Positions 36,559 through 45,952 of a stretch of DNA of 64,000 nt are shown here, piece after piece. The notes beneath the pieces are model-generated. The model saw only the letters and a list, made by a program, of their open reading frames with translations. It was not told where the DNA came from and searched no databases. A program made the translations under genes and the position numbers. Source of the DNA: Flavisolibacter ginsenosidimutans. GTDB lineage: Bacteria; Bacteroidota; Bacteroidia; Chitinophagales; Chitinophagaceae. The DNA is taken from NCBI RefSeq assembly GCF_007970805.1, contig NZ_CP042433.1:4402001-4466000 (forward strand). The letters run 5' to 3'. Numbering within the stretch: position 1 is the first letter of the stretch; every line of letters starts with the position of its first letter.

Positions 36559-37014
36559 TCACCAGTTGTTCTTCTGCTCTTCGTTTACACGCTCCGGAGC
36601 GATGGGTTCCGTGTGTTCCCAATCTTCATCGTAGTGCACAAAAAACGAAAGCCACAAGGCGCGGGAAAAACGCATAAGCCAGGGCTGCAAAAGCAAGAGT
36701 CCAACGGAATTGACAATGATCCAAACGGCAAAGCGGTTGTCCTGAAAGGAAAAGCCGATGAACAAAAACCAAAGCAGGCAACTGACGGCGGAAATGAAAA
36801 GCGCAACGAGGTAACTTATGTAACCCGTGCCGTAATAAAAGCCCACTTCAATATCGGTAGGCTGGCCGCAAACCGGACAGGCTTCAAACATTTCCATGTT
36901 GCGTTTAAATCGAAATGTAAGCGGGTATTTAAACAATTTACCTTCGCGGCAGCGCGGGCAGCGGCAGGTAAAGACGGTTTCGAGATAGCCACGGTTGGGC
37001 CTTTCGGTTTTCAT
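36559..37014 (-). CDS. DUF983 zinc-ribbon membrane protein
   Basis: A 151-residue protein from the ATG at 37014; the upstream extension lies within murF. The cytosolic N-terminal zinc ribbon has CRCPRC and CPVCGQP. Two hydrophobic segments (about 70-92 and 95-118) and a charged tail follow. Its start shares one base with the murF stop (TGATG), so the pair is likely translationally coupled. DUF983 function is unknown. Confidence 0.85.
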   Translation of the reverse strand: MKTERPNRGYLETVFTCRCPRCREGKLFKYPLTFRFKRNMEMFEACPVCGQPTDIEVGFYYGTGYISYLVALFISAVSCLLWFLFIGFSFQDNRFAVWIIVNSVGLLLLQPWLMRFSRALWLSFFVHYDEDWEHTEPIAPERVNEEQKNNW

Positions 37015-38294
37015 CACAAATAATTCAGCACTTTTTCCATTTGCATGCTGCGCGAACCCTTGATCAGAAAAAAAGCGTTTTGAAGATTTTGCTTTTGCAA
37101 CCATTCGCCAGCTTCTTCTGGTTTTGCAAACGAAAGAAAAGGATGTTCTGTTTTTAGAAAATCACCACCTACCAGCAAAACGGCCTTCCATTTATGTTTT
37201 GCTATCTCGTCGATAAGTGTTTTGTGCTCCTGCAAACTTTCCTGCCCCAATTCGGCCATGCCGCCGAGTACTAAAAACTTGCTATCGCCTTCGGCTTTCG
37301 CAAAGTTTTCGATGGCGGCTTTCATGCTGCTTGGGTTTGCGTTGTAGGCATCCAAGATGATTTTGTTGCTGCCTTTCTGCACCAGTTGCGAGCGGCTGTT
37401 CGACGGCGAATAAGCTTCAATCGCCGCTTTTATTTTTTCATCATTCACACCAAATTTTTTCCCCGCTGCAACGGCGGCCAATACGTTTGGCAAATTATAA
37501 CTTCCGACCAACGAGGTTTTAATTTCGCCTTCAAACCCTTTGGTGAAGTTTACTTCCAAAAACGGATCGCTCTGCGCAACGTTGCCTACCACGTCAGCAT
37601 CTTTTGTACCGTAAGTAAAAACGTTTGCAATGCCTTTGCTCATGTCGCGCAGGTAATCGTAATCGTTCATGCGAAAGACGCTGCCGTTGTTTTGGCGAAT
37701 AAAATCAAACAATTCGCCCTTGCCTTTACGCACACCTTCCTCGCCGCCAAAGCCTTCGAGGTGCGCTTTGCCTACGTTGGTTATCAAACCGTGTGTGGGC
37801 AACGCAATTACGCAATACGAAGCAATTTCTTTTTGATGATTGGCGCCCATTTCAATCACCGCCATTTCCGCATTGCTTTTAATTTTCAAAATGGTCAGCG
37901 GCACGCCGATGTGGTTGTTCAGATTGCCTTCAGTGGTATAGGTTTTAAATGCAGTAGATAGAACCGCGTGAATCAATTCTTTTGTCGTGGTTTTTCCGTT
38001 GCTGCCCGTAATGGCGAGGAAAGGGATATTGAATTGTTTGCGGTGATGCAAGGCTAACTGTTGAAGCGTTTGCAACACATCGTCAACCAAGATTGTTTTG
38101 TCTTTTATTGCATAATCGGCTTCATCAATTACGGCATAAGCCGCGCCTTGTTCAAGCGCTTTTTGAGCAAAAGCATTGCCGTTAAAGTTGGGGCCTTTCA
38201 GCGCAAAATACAGGTCGTCCTTTTGCAGCTTGCGGGTGTCGGTTTGCACCGTGGGATGTTGTTGGTAAATAGCGTAAAGTTCTGCGATGGTCAT
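37014..38294 (-). CDS. murF: UDP-N-acetylmuramoyl-tripeptide--D-alanyl-D-alanine ligase
   Basis: Last cytosolic step of the peptidoglycan stem peptide: ATP-dependent addition of D-Ala-D-Ala. The 426-residue length fits. N-terminal substrate domain (SVDTDTRK-type segment VQTDTRKLQKDDLYFALKG), central Mur ligase ATPase domain with the P-loop LAITGSNGKTTTKE (about 93-106), MAVIEMGANHQKEI, TNVGKAHLEGFG, and a C-terminal domain with LDAYNANPSSMKAA. No other mur genes are near. DUF983 overlaps its stop by one base. A word-type inverted repeat separates it from the divergent thioredoxin gene. Confidence 0.96.
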   Translation of the reverse strand: MTIAELYAIYQQHPTVQTDTRKLQKDDLYFALKGPNFNGNAFAQKALEQGAAYAVIDEADYAIKDKTILVDDVLQTLQQLALHHRKQFNIPFLAITGSNGKTTTKELIHAVLSTAFKTYTTEGNLNNHIGVPLTILKIKSNAEMAVIEMGANHQKEIASYCVIALPTHGLITNVGKAHLEGFGGEEGVRKGKGELFDFIRQNNGSVFRMNDYDYLRDMSKGIANVFTYGTKDADVVGNVAQSDPFLEVNFTKGFEGEIKTSLVGSYNLPNVLAAVAAGKKFGVNDEKIKAAIEAYSPSNSRSQLVQKGSNKIILDAYNANPSSMKAAIENFAKAEGDSKFLVLGGMAELGQESLQEHKTLIDEIAKHKWKAVLLVGGDFLKTEHPFLSFAKPEEAGEWLQKQNLQNAFFLIKGSRSMQMEKVLNYL

Positions 38295-38318
38295 GGAACA
38301 AAAGTAAGCGGAGAGAGA

Positions 38319-38408
38319 GATGACGGATGAAAGATGTAAGATGACAGAATTTCCAAGGCGGAGCCTAACTGTTGCAAAGCCGTCATCCGTTATCCCTCAT
38401 CTGTCATC
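38319..38408. repeat. GACGGAT-word imperfect inverted repeat
   Basis: Arms 38319-38347 and 38380-38408 (29 nt each) match as complements at about 21 of 29 positions; each arm is itself built of the word GATGAC/GGATGA. It sits between the divergent murF and thioredoxin starts, so it lies in leader or promoter DNA rather than at a 3' end. Confidence 0.55.
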
Positions 38409-38453
38409 CAATACTGTTCTGGTACATTCTATGCAGTATTCATAAAAAACAAA

Positions 38454-38750
38454 ATGGCAAGTTTCTCCGAAATACTCAACGGCGACAAGCCGGTACTGGT
38501 TGATTTTTCCGCCGAATGGTGCGGGCCCTGCAAAATGATGGCGCCCATTTTAAAAGAAGCAAAGACAGCACTCGGCGACAAGGCCACTATTTTAAAAGTG
38601 GACGTGGACAAGAACCGCGAAGTGGCCGAACAATTCCGCATTCAGGGTGTGCCCACGCTGATTCTTTTTAAAAAGGGAGAAGTAAAATGGCGGCAGTCGG
38701 GAGTGGTGCCGGCAAACACGTTGGTGCAGATTGTCAATCAAAACAGTTAA
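38454..38750 (+). CDS. trxA: thioredoxin
   Basis: A 98-residue thioredoxin fold. The redox site is C23-G-P-C26 in SAEWCGPCKMMAPIL; the cis-proline loop is IQGVPTLILF, and the charged KVDVDKNREVAEQF strand-helix is conserved. The protein is a bit short at the N-terminus, lacking the first beta strand of E. coli Trx1, as is usual in this phylum. Probably a general disulfide reductase. Confidence 0.95.
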   Translation: MASFSEILNGDKPVLVDFSAEWCGPCKMMAPILKEAKTALGDKATILKVDVDKNREVAEQFRIQGVPTLILFKKGEVKWRQSGVVPANTLVQIVNQNS

Positions 38751-38789
38751 AGGTTCACGGCCTGTACTGCCGTAATCAATTTCGCATTT

Positions 38790-39932
38790 TCAGCCCAAAG
38801 AATTTTTTGCTGCCGCTTTCAAAAAAGGCATTGTGGGCAAGGAAGAAATAATCTTCAACTCTTGTTGCAGCGAGGACTCGTTGTTTAAAAACGTCAGCAC
38901 GTCCGCTGCTTTGTTTTTTTGAAAAAGCGTACTGAAAATTACGTTGCCGGCCAGGGTATTGTTTTGTAGAATGTGCAACAACACACTGTCGTAAAAATGA
39001 AAACGCGGCGGCGTTTTGGCTGTAAAAGGTTTTCCCGTTTTTACTAAACTTTCCACAAGTGCCTTGCTGTGTTGTTGAATAAAATAAAACGTATAGCCGC
39101 TTGAACCTTTTGTTTGCCCGCCTGCTGTGCCAATGTTGATGATCTTGTTTTGAGCCGGCGGAAAACGATAATCCGTCATGGGGATAACGCCGAATTCCGT
39201 GTCGCTGATTTCGTAATCATGAATGCCAAGGACGTCTTCAACGTAGCGTTTTAATCCTTCGTTGTAGTCTTCTTCCTTCAACAAGGCCGGTGTGAACAAG
39301 GTGTACTCAACAAGAGCTCCGTTCCCCGCAAAAGGCAGCACGTAACAAAAGGCTGTACCGTGTTCTTGTTCCGTGCGAAAGTCCATTAGCGTGGCGTGGC
39401 TTTCATCAAATGCCGGATGCTTTGTTTTTATTTGCCAGCCTTTAAAATGTTGCAGCAGCCAGTGTTGTTTTTCTGTCAGCAAAGGCTTTTCAAACAAGAT
39501 GCTGTTGAAAACGTAGTCTGCGTAAAACGTTTCGCCGTTTACAACAACGCCGGTTTTCTCCGACGAAAAAGGCCGTTCAACTTTGCCTTGCAAAAAATGA
39601 AAATCTGATTGCGTCTTTAATTGCTCAAAACAATAATTATAGAAGTCAATGCCGCGAATCATCTTGTAGCGGTACGGCGCAATGGAAAGTTCTTTGCCAA
39701 AGCCTTCGCCGTAAAACCAAAGCTTGTCCCACTGCCGAAAGACAATGGGTTCAAACAAGCTTTTTTCTTTTTCCCAAAAGCACCAGGTTCGGTCGTTTTT
39801 GTTCTTGAGAGCTTCATCAACCAGTAAAATTTTTTTGTTGTGGAGTTTGCCCGATTGCAGCATGTGTAACGCAAGGCTTAGTCCTGCGCAACCCGTTCCG
39901 GCAATGATGTAATCGTACTGCGTTAGCGGCAT
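38790..39932 (-). CDS. crtY: lycopene beta-cyclase
   Basis: FAD-dependent carotenoid cyclase, 380 residues. Seen: dinucleotide-binding DYIIAGTGCAGLSLALHML, the family's DRTWCFWE, and FGVIPMTDYRFP and GTAGGQTKGSSGYTFYFIQ, with the C-terminal FFS-like segment absent. It turns lycopene into beta-carotene, consistent with a pigmented organism. No crtB, crtI or crtZ gene is in the window; the isoprenoid precursors come from the MEP pathway (dxs at the left end). Confidence 0.92.
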   Translation of the reverse strand: MPLTQYDYIIAGTGCAGLSLALHMLQSGKLHNKKILLVDEALKNKNDRTWCFWEKEKSLFEPIVFRQWDKLWFYGEGFGKELSIAPYRYKMIRGIDFYNYCFEQLKTQSDFHFLQGKVERPFSSEKTGVVVNGETFYADYVFNSILFEKPLLTEKQHWLLQHFKGWQIKTKHPAFDESHATLMDFRTEQEHGTAFCYVLPFAGNGALVEYTLFTPALLKEEDYNEGLKRYVEDVLGIHDYEISDTEFGVIPMTDYRFPPAQNKIINIGTAGGQTKGSSGYTFYFIQQHSKALVESLVKTGKPFTAKTPPRFHFYDSVLLHILQNNTLAGNVIFSTLFQKNKAADVLTFLNNESSLQQELKIISSLPTMPFLKAAAKNSLG

Positions 39933-40123
39933 GAAAGGGTAAACAAAATTGAAGCTGTAAAGTTGCGGCGCACAGGAGAAACAAGGGAATTATTTTGTTC
40001 CGGGCTGCAGTGCTGCTATTGCGCTTCTCTTGCGTCGCACTCTTGTGCGTTCAGAACAGTGCTGTACTTATTTAATCACAGAGCCATGATGCCAAGTGTG
40101 TAAAATGGATTTAAAGAAAGCGC

Positions 40124-40351
40124 CTATTTCTTTGCAGCGAAATCGCTTTCCTTAAACTGGCGTGTGTCAATGCCCAGCAAGCGGTAAAAGGGGCAAAAGC
40201 CGGTAAGGGCTGTCAACAAAAGAACAACCGCAATCAACGGCAGCGCATAATTCCAGGGAGCAATCAGTGTTGTCTTAAATGAATAAACGACGAGAATAAC
40301 AGCGGCCACCAGCCGCAAAAAACGATCAAGAATTGCCGTGTTCTTTTTCAT
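40124..40351 (-). CDS. DUF2892 (YgaP-type) membrane protein
   Basis: A small membrane protein of 75 residues from the ATG at 40351 (an ATG at 40360 would add three). Two hydrophobic segments (about 10-28 and 34-52) and the family's ALTGFCPFYRLLGI segment, which ends the second helix; such domains are found alone or after rhodanese domains. The function is unknown. Confidence 0.85.
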   Translation of the reverse strand: MKKNTAILDRFLRLVAAVILVVYSFKTTLIAPWNYALPLIAVVLLLTALTGFCPFYRLLGIDTRQFKESDFAAKK

Positions 40352-40467
40352 ATGAAACATTTTGGCTAAGCTATTTTGGCTCCGAAAGATATTTTATGAC
40401 CTTCATCAGCGACCGCTGCGAGGCACGCATCAAAACCCTGGCATTTCTCTTTTAGCTTTACGCCGTT

Positions 40468-41454
40468 ATGAACAAGCAAAATCTCAACTGGGGCATCATC
40501 GGTTGCGGCGACGTAACCGAAGTAAAAAGCGGGCCTGCGTTTAACAAAGTGCCGCAATCGAAGCTCGTTGCCGTCATGCGGCGCAACGCAGCCAAGGCAA
40601 AAGATTATGCAGAGAGGCACGGCGTGCCCAAATGGTATAGCAACGCATCGGAATTAATCAACGATCCGGACGTGAACGCCATCTACGTGGCCACGCCGCC
40701 GCTCAACCACGAAGAATACACCACCGAAGCCTTGCGTGCGGGCAAACCCGTTTACGTGGAAAAACCAATGGCCTTAAATGCTTCGGCGGCTGAACGTATG
40801 GTGCAGGCTTCGCAAGAAACCGGAAGCAAACTAACCGTTGCGCACTACCGCCGGCAACAACCCTTGTTTCTTCAATTAAAATTATTGTTGGACGAAAAAG
40901 CCCTCGGCGATGTACGCTTTGTAAACCTGCAATTCTTTCAACCCTACAACACAAGCGTGGTGGCAAAAACAGAAGAGAACTGGCGCATTGATCCAAGCAT
41001 TTCGGGCGGCGGTTTATTTTACGATCTGGCACCGCATCAATTGGATTTACTGCTTTATTTTTTTGGCGAGCCACTTACAACAAGTGGCCTTTCGTTGAAC
41101 GCTTCACAACTATACAATGCCGACGACACTGTGAGCGGGCAGGCTCTTTTTAAAAACAATATTCTGTTCAACGGCGCCTGGGCCTTTACGGTTTCTGAAA
41201 GAAAAGATTTGTGCGAGATTGTTGGAACAAAAGGCAGCCTTCGTTTTTCGGTTTTCGATCAGCAACCCCTTGTTCTTATAAAAGAAGGAAAAGAAACGCG
41301 TTTTGAATTTGACAAACCGCAACACGTACAACAACCGATGATTCAAAAAGCAGTGGAATATTTTCTTGGCCATTCACCCAATCCCTGTTCGGCAGAAGAA
41401 GGCCTTATCGTGATGAAGATGATGGAAGCCATGACGGCTTCGCTGCGCATATAG
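40468..41454 (+). CDS. Gfo/Idh/MocA family oxidoreductase
   Basis: A 328-residue NAD(P)-dependent sugar or polyol dehydrogenase. The Rossmann motif NWGIIGCGDVTE lies at the N-terminus, the catalytic lysine in VYVEKPMAL (K99), and GGGLFYDLAPHQLDLLLYF in the C-terminal domain has the conserved Asp-x3-His-x2-Asp pattern. The substrate cannot be read from the sequence. A near -7 element (TAGCTTTA, 40453-40460) lies 7 bp before the ATG. Not obviously in an operon. Confidence 0.95.
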   Translation: MNKQNLNWGIIGCGDVTEVKSGPAFNKVPQSKLVAVMRRNAAKAKDYAERHGVPKWYSNASELINDPDVNAIYVATPPLNHEEYTTEALRAGKPVYVEKPMALNASAAERMVQASQETGSKLTVAHYRRQQPLFLQLKLLLDEKALGDVRFVNLQFFQPYNTSVVAKTEENWRIDPSISGGGLFYDLAPHQLDLLLYFFGEPLTTSGLSLNASQLYNADDTVSGQALFKNNILFNGAWAFTVSERKDLCEIVGTKGSLRFSVFDQQPLVLIKEGKETRFEFDKPQHVQQPMIQKAVEYFLGHSPNPCSAEEGLIVMKMMEAMTASLRI

Positions 41455-41534
41455 CGGCAGCGAAATGCTTTTGAATTGCCGACAAGAACTATTTTTACGT
41501 ACCGAATACGAAACAAGGTTAATCAATTCCCTCC

Positions 41535-43457
41535 ATGCGAAACGAAAACAAGCCCGTGCGGCTGAGGCCCGTCCTCACCTTGCTTTTTTTGCTTGCCGCA
41601 TTTAACGGTTATACCCAGGCGGTGCTATCGCCAAAAGAATTAAAGAGCCTTCCCATTGAAGACCTCATCAACGTTGAGATTACCCTGGTTTCCCGTTCGC
41701 CGGAAAAACTTTCCGAAGCCGCATCAGCCATTCAGGTGATTACCAACGAAGACATTCGCCGCTCCGGCGCTACCAACGTTGCGGAAGCTTTGCGTCTTGC
41801 GCCCAATCTTCAGGTGGCGCAATTGAGCGCAAGTGTTTGGATCATCAGTGCCCGTGGGTTCAACAACGTTTTTGCAAACAAGCTTTTGGTCATGATTGAC
41901 GGCCGCACGGTTTACACACCGCTTTACGGCGGCGTGTTGTGGGAGCAGCAAAACGTTTTGCTTGAAGATGTGGAGCGCATCGAGGTGGTGAGCGGCCCCG
42001 GCGGAACGCTGTGGGGCGCTAACGCAGTAAACGGCATCATCAACATCGTTACCAAAAACACATCGGCAACACAGGGTCTTTACGCATCGGTGGCTGCGGG
42101 AACTTCTGTGAAGGACAACGCCGCACTGCGCTACGGCGGAAAGATTGGCAGCAAGGCGAATTTCAAAATCTACGGACAACATTTTGACCGTGACAAAACA
42201 GAATTGTCAAACGGTACAAAAAACCAGGATGCCTGGCGGTTAACGCAGGCGGGCTTTCGAACCGACTGGCGGCCTTCGGCCAAAGATGCGTTTACGTTGC
42301 AAGGCGATTATTACGACGGCACACGAAAAACACCGGTGGCGAATTCGCCCCTGAACGGACAAAATATTTTGAGCCGCTGGACGAGAACTTTTACCGAAAA
42401 TTCGGAACTCGCGTTGCAGGTTTATTTCGACCGCTATTATCGCAAGGATGCGCAAACGGCTTCGTACGACAAGATGAATACCGTTGACGCAGATTTTCAA
42501 CACCGCTTCGGCCTTGGCAAAAAGCAAAGCTTTGTTTGGGGTGCAGGCTACCGTTACGTAAAAGACGATGCATTTTTTTCCAACACCGCTGGCGCCGGCA
42601 TCGTGCCGCGGTTTAAGCGACTTGATTTGTTCACGGCTTTTGTGCAAGATGAATTTCAACTGACAAACAATCTCCGCCTTGCTGCCGGTACAAAGTTTTT
42701 GCACAACGAGTACACAGGCTGGGAATGGCAACCGAGCGTACGCATGGCATGGGTGAAAAGCCGCAGCACATTATGGGCCGCCGCTTCGCGGGCCGTGCGC
42801 ACGCCAAGCCGTTTCGATGTAGATTATTATTTGCCCATGACCTTGCAACCCCCAAACGTTCCAAGCGTTGCCGGCGGACCCAATTTTGTTTCGGAAAAAT
42901 TGTATGCGTATGAATTGGGCTATCGCATTCAGCCAAATCTTTTGTCTTCTTTTTCCGTTGCTACGTTCTACAACGAGTACCGTGATGTGTACAGCGTGGA
43001 AGCAAAGCCCGGAACGTTGACTTATCAAATTCAAAACGGTTCAAGTGCAAAGTCATGGGGTGCTGAGTTGTCGGGCAATTACCAGGTGCACAAGAACTGG
43101 CGGCTGCGCGGCGGCTATACTTTTTTTGCAAAAGAAATCGGTCCGAAACCGGGACATAATTTCAACCCGGAATATTTGGGAAACGACGTACGCAACCAGG
43201 CGCTGTTGCAATCCATCTTAAACTTGCCGAAACATTTCCAGTTTGATGTAACCGCACGCTACCTGGATGGTTTGGCAAAAACTTTTGCAACGGCCGACGT
43301 TCCGGCATATTGGACGTTTGATGCGCGGCTGGCCTATGCGTACAAGGGTTTTGAACTGGCCGTGGTGGGACAAAATCTTGCCAAAGAAAATCATGCAGAG
43401 TTTGGCACCATTAATTTGCCCCGTAGCGTCTATGCAAAAATCAGTGCCCGGTTTTGA
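41535..43457 (+). CDS. TonB-dependent outer-membrane receptor
   Basis: A 640-residue receptor, without the N-terminal carboxypeptidase-like domain of SusC proteins. Signal peptide about 1-27. An LKSLPIEDLINVEITLVSRS lead and the plug domain (about 50-170: AIQVITNEDIRRSG, ISARGFNNV, DVERIEVVSGPGGTLWGANAVNGIINIVTK) are followed by a beta-barrel with alternating aromatic strands that ends SVYAKISARF, a typical last strand. This form often stands beside YfiR and a histidine kinase, as here: the next gene overlaps it by 4 bp (TTGA). The ligand is unknown. Confidence 0.94.
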   Translation: MRNENKPVRLRPVLTLLFLLAAFNGYTQAVLSPKELKSLPIEDLINVEITLVSRSPEKLSEAASAIQVITNEDIRRSGATNVAEALRLAPNLQVAQLSASVWIISARGFNNVFANKLLVMIDGRTVYTPLYGGVLWEQQNVLLEDVERIEVVSGPGGTLWGANAVNGIINIVTKNTSATQGLYASVAAGTSVKDNAALRYGGKIGSKANFKIYGQHFDRDKTELSNGTKNQDAWRLTQAGFRTDWRPSAKDAFTLQGDYYDGTRKTPVANSPLNGQNILSRWTRTFTENSELALQVYFDRYYRKDAQTASYDKMNTVDADFQHRFGLGKKQSFVWGAGYRYVKDDAFFSNTAGAGIVPRFKRLDLFTAFVQDEFQLTNNLRLAAGTKFLHNEYTGWEWQPSVRMAWVKSRSTLWAAASRAVRTPSRFDVDYYLPMTLQPPNVPSVAGGPNFVSEKLYAYELGYRIQPNLLSSFSVATFYNEYRDVYSVEAKPGTLTYQIQNGSSAKSWGAELSGNYQVHKNWRLRGGYTFFAKEIGPKPGHNFNPEYLGNDVRNQALLQSILNLPKHFQFDVTARYLDGLAKTFATADVPAYWTFDARLAYAYKGFELAVVGQNLAKENHAEFGTINLPRSVYAKISARF

Positions 43458-44002
43458 GTAATTGCCGTCGTCATATCAAGTCCTTGTTCGTTCTCCAAAA
43501 ATGGGGACTGTTTGTGCTGCTTTGCTGTGCAACCGTGTTTGCAAATGCACAAACACCGACAACCGCAAACCAGATAAAAGCTGTTTTTCTTTTCAACTTT
43601 TCAAAGTTTGTCAACTGGCCGCCCGATGCGCTGAACAACGCTCCGTTTGTGATTGGCATTCTCGGCAAAGACCCCTTTGGGCCTTATATTGAACGCGTCG
43701 TAGAGGGTGAAAAAATGAACGGGCAACCCATCGTTGTTCAACGCTACGACGATGTGAAAGACGTGAAGAACTGCCAGATTCTTTACATCAACAAAAGCAA
43801 CAGCGCCGAGATTGCCCGTTCGTTGTCGGCTCACGGCATGCTTACAGTGAGCGACGGCGAGAATTTTGCAACAAGCGGCGGTATTGTTCGTTTTTATTTG
43901 GAGAACAACAGGCTTCACCTGCAGATAAACGTGAAGCAGGCAAAGGCCGCAGACCTGCAAATCAGTTCAAAACTTTTACGCATTGCCGATGTGATTGAAT
44001 AA
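43454..44002 (+). CDS. YfiR-family (DUF4154) periplasmic protein
   Basis: A 182-residue exported protein. The signal peptide contains WGLFVLLCCATVFANAQ, and the mature part has the family signature NQIKAVFLFNFSKFVNWP, then IGILGKDPFGPYIERVV, KNCQILYINKS and LTVSDGENFATSGGIVRFY. The most upstream start is TTG at 43454, overlapping the receptor stop; no in-frame ATG lies ahead of the signal peptide. Pseudomonas YfiR restrains the diguanylate cyclase YfiN; only one Cys is present here in the mature domain, so the disulfides of Pseudomonas YfiR are missing. The kinase gene follows after 4 bp. Confidence 0.88.
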   Translation: MSNCRRHIKSLFVLQKWGLFVLLCCATVFANAQTPTTANQIKAVFLFNFSKFVNWPPDALNNAPFVIGILGKDPFGPYIERVVEGEKMNGQPIVVQRYDDVKDVKNCQILYINKSNSAEIARSLSAHGMLTVSDGENFATSGGIVRFYLENNRLHLQINVKQAKAADLQISSKLLRIADVIE

Positions 44003-44006
44003 AAAG

Positions 44007-45932
44007 ATGAAACAAAAAAGCAGCTCCATACAAAAAAAACTCGTCCGGCTGATTCTCTCCATCTGCGGATCGGTTTTGTTGTTGACTTGCGCGGCTTTTT
44101 TTGTTTACGAATATCTAAGCTATCGCCAGATCACCAAACGCGAATTGGAAACGCTGGGACAAATTACAGCAACCAACGTTACGTCTTCCCTCGCTTTTTT
44201 AAGCAAAGACGACGCAACGGAGTTGTTGAAGGCTCTGCATTCGCAAAAGAACATTATTGCCGCTTGCGTGTACGACAAGGAAGGGAAAATCTTTGCCGCC
44301 TATCCGAACGAGACGATGGATTTTCCCCCGATTGTACGAGAAGATTATCATTTTAGAGAAGGCTACCTGGAAGGTTTTCAACCCGTGGTACAGGAGGGAA
44401 CCAGGCTCGGTACCTTGTATCTGCGCTCCGATTTGAAAGCCGTTTACAACCGCTTTGCTCTTTACGGCCTCATCGGGCTTGTTATCGTCGGCGTGCTTTT
44501 TCTGTTTGCCTTTGTTCTTTCACGGCGCTTGCAGGGCACCATTGTCAATCCAATTTTGCAATTGGCCGGTAAAGCAAAAATCGTTTCCGATAAAAGAGAT
44601 TATTCGGTGCGGGCCAAAAAGAAGAACGATGATGAACTGGGCGTGCTGACCGATGCCTTCAATCACATGCTCACGCAAATTGAAGAACAGAACGCGGAGA
44701 TCGTGGCCCTGAACGCAAATCTTGAACAAAAGATAGAGCAGCGTACGGCCCAATTGCAGGAAGCCAACCTTGCCCTGCACGAGCAAAATAATTTTATTCA
44801 AACCATCATTGATTCGTCCATTGATTTAATTGCGGTCTTCGACAAAGAATTGCGTTTTCTGGTGCTGAATAAAAAGGCCGACAAGCTCTATCAAAGGCCG
44901 CGGGAAGAACTGCTTGGTAAAAACGTTTTGCAGCTTTTTCCCCAGCTCAAAAATTCGCCGTTTATGGTAAACCTGCAACGGGCTTTTGAGGGCGAGTTCA
45001 TTCACGAGCATGCGTACAAATCGCTGGTGTCGTCAAACTATTTTGAAAACTTTTTTATTCCGTTAACCGACGAGAACAACGTTGTTGACCGCGTGCTGGT
45101 AATTGGCCACGACATTACCAGCATCATGCAGGCAAACGAAAAATTAAAACAGGTCAACGCGGAGTTGGAAAAATCAAACCACGACCTGGAACAATTTGCT
45201 TACGTGGCCTCGCACGATTTGCAGGAACCGCTGCGTAAAATCAAAACCTTTTCGGAGTTGAGCGAACGAAACACGCAACACCCCGAAATTTTAAAACGGT
45301 ATTTGAGTAAGATTGGTTCTTCCGCTACACGCATGACGGATTTGATCAAGGCCGTGTTGAATTACAGCCGTCTTTCCCGCACCGAATCGGAGCCGGTGGC
45401 TGTTGATCTGAACAACGTCATCCGCCAGGTTATTACCGACCTTGAATTGTACATTGAAGAAAAGAAGGCCCTTATTCGCACAGAACCGTTGCCGGTGGTA
45501 AAAGGCATTCCCCTGCAACTGAACCAGCTTTTTTTAAATCTCTTTACCAATGCGCTGAAGTTTTCCGAAAAGCAACCGGTGATCACCATTCAACACAGTG
45601 TAACGCCGCGCAATGCATTTGTGCAAGACTCTTTGCAAAAAGATGAAAATACTTTTCTAAAAATTTGTTTTGCCGACAACGGCATCGGCTTCGACCAGGA
45701 ATACGCCGAAAAAGTTTTTTCTATTTTTCAACGCCTTCACCCCATTGATAAATACGCCGGTACCGGCATTGGCCTTGCGCTTTGCAAAAAAATTGTCGAG
45801 AACCACGGAGGCTGCATTGATGTGGAAAGCAAGACCGGCGAAGGCACAACCTTTTTTATTTACCTGCCTTACGACGCGGGCCTGCAAGATGCGGCCGCAA
45901 AATCAACGAAAGAAACAAACAAGGCTTCCTGA
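44007..45932 (+). CDS. membrane histidine kinase with CHASE8-like sensor, HAMP and PAS
   Basis: 641 residues from the ATG at 44007 (a TTG four codons earlier is also in frame). Layout: transmembrane segment about 14-36; periplasmic domain about 37-147 resembling CHASE8 (GQITATNVTSSLAFLSKDDATELL, YDKEGKIFAAYP); second transmembrane segment 150-173; HAMP 174-230; coiled coil; PAS about 260-370 (LIAVFDKELRFLVLNKKADKLY); HisKA with the phosphoacceptor in YVASHDLQEPLRKIKTF; HATPase_c with LFLNLFTNALKFS, DNGIGF and YAGTGIGLALCKKI. This is the same arrangement as YfiN up to the HAMP, with a kinase in place of GGDEF. No response regulator is adjacent. It is last in the receptor-YfiR-kinase unit. Confidence 0.92.
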   Translation: MKQKSSSIQKKLVRLILSICGSVLLLTCAAFFVYEYLSYRQITKRELETLGQITATNVTSSLAFLSKDDATELLKALHSQKNIIAACVYDKEGKIFAAYPNETMDFPPIVREDYHFREGYLEGFQPVVQEGTRLGTLYLRSDLKAVYNRFALYGLIGLVIVGVLFLFAFVLSRRLQGTIVNPILQLAGKAKIVSDKRDYSVRAKKKNDDELGVLTDAFNHMLTQIEEQNAEIVALNANLEQKIEQRTAQLQEANLALHEQNNFIQTIIDSSIDLIAVFDKELRFLVLNKKADKLYQRPREELLGKNVLQLFPQLKNSPFMVNLQRAFEGEFIHEHAYKSLVSSNYFENFFIPLTDENNVVDRVLVIGHDITSIMQANEKLKQVNAELEKSNHDLEQFAYVASHDLQEPLRKIKTFSELSERNTQHPEILKRYLSKIGSSATRMTDLIKAVLNYSRLSRTESEPVAVDLNNVIRQVITDLELYIEEKKALIRTEPLPVVKGIPLQLNQLFLNLFTNALKFSEKQPVITIQHSVTPRNAFVQDSLQKDENTFLKICFADNGIGFDQEYAEKVFSIFQRLHPIDKYAGTGIGLALCKKIVENHGGCIDVESKTGEGTTFFIYLPYDAGLQDAAAKSTKETNKAS

Positions 45933-45952
45933 TTGTTACGGCGAAGCCTGCC

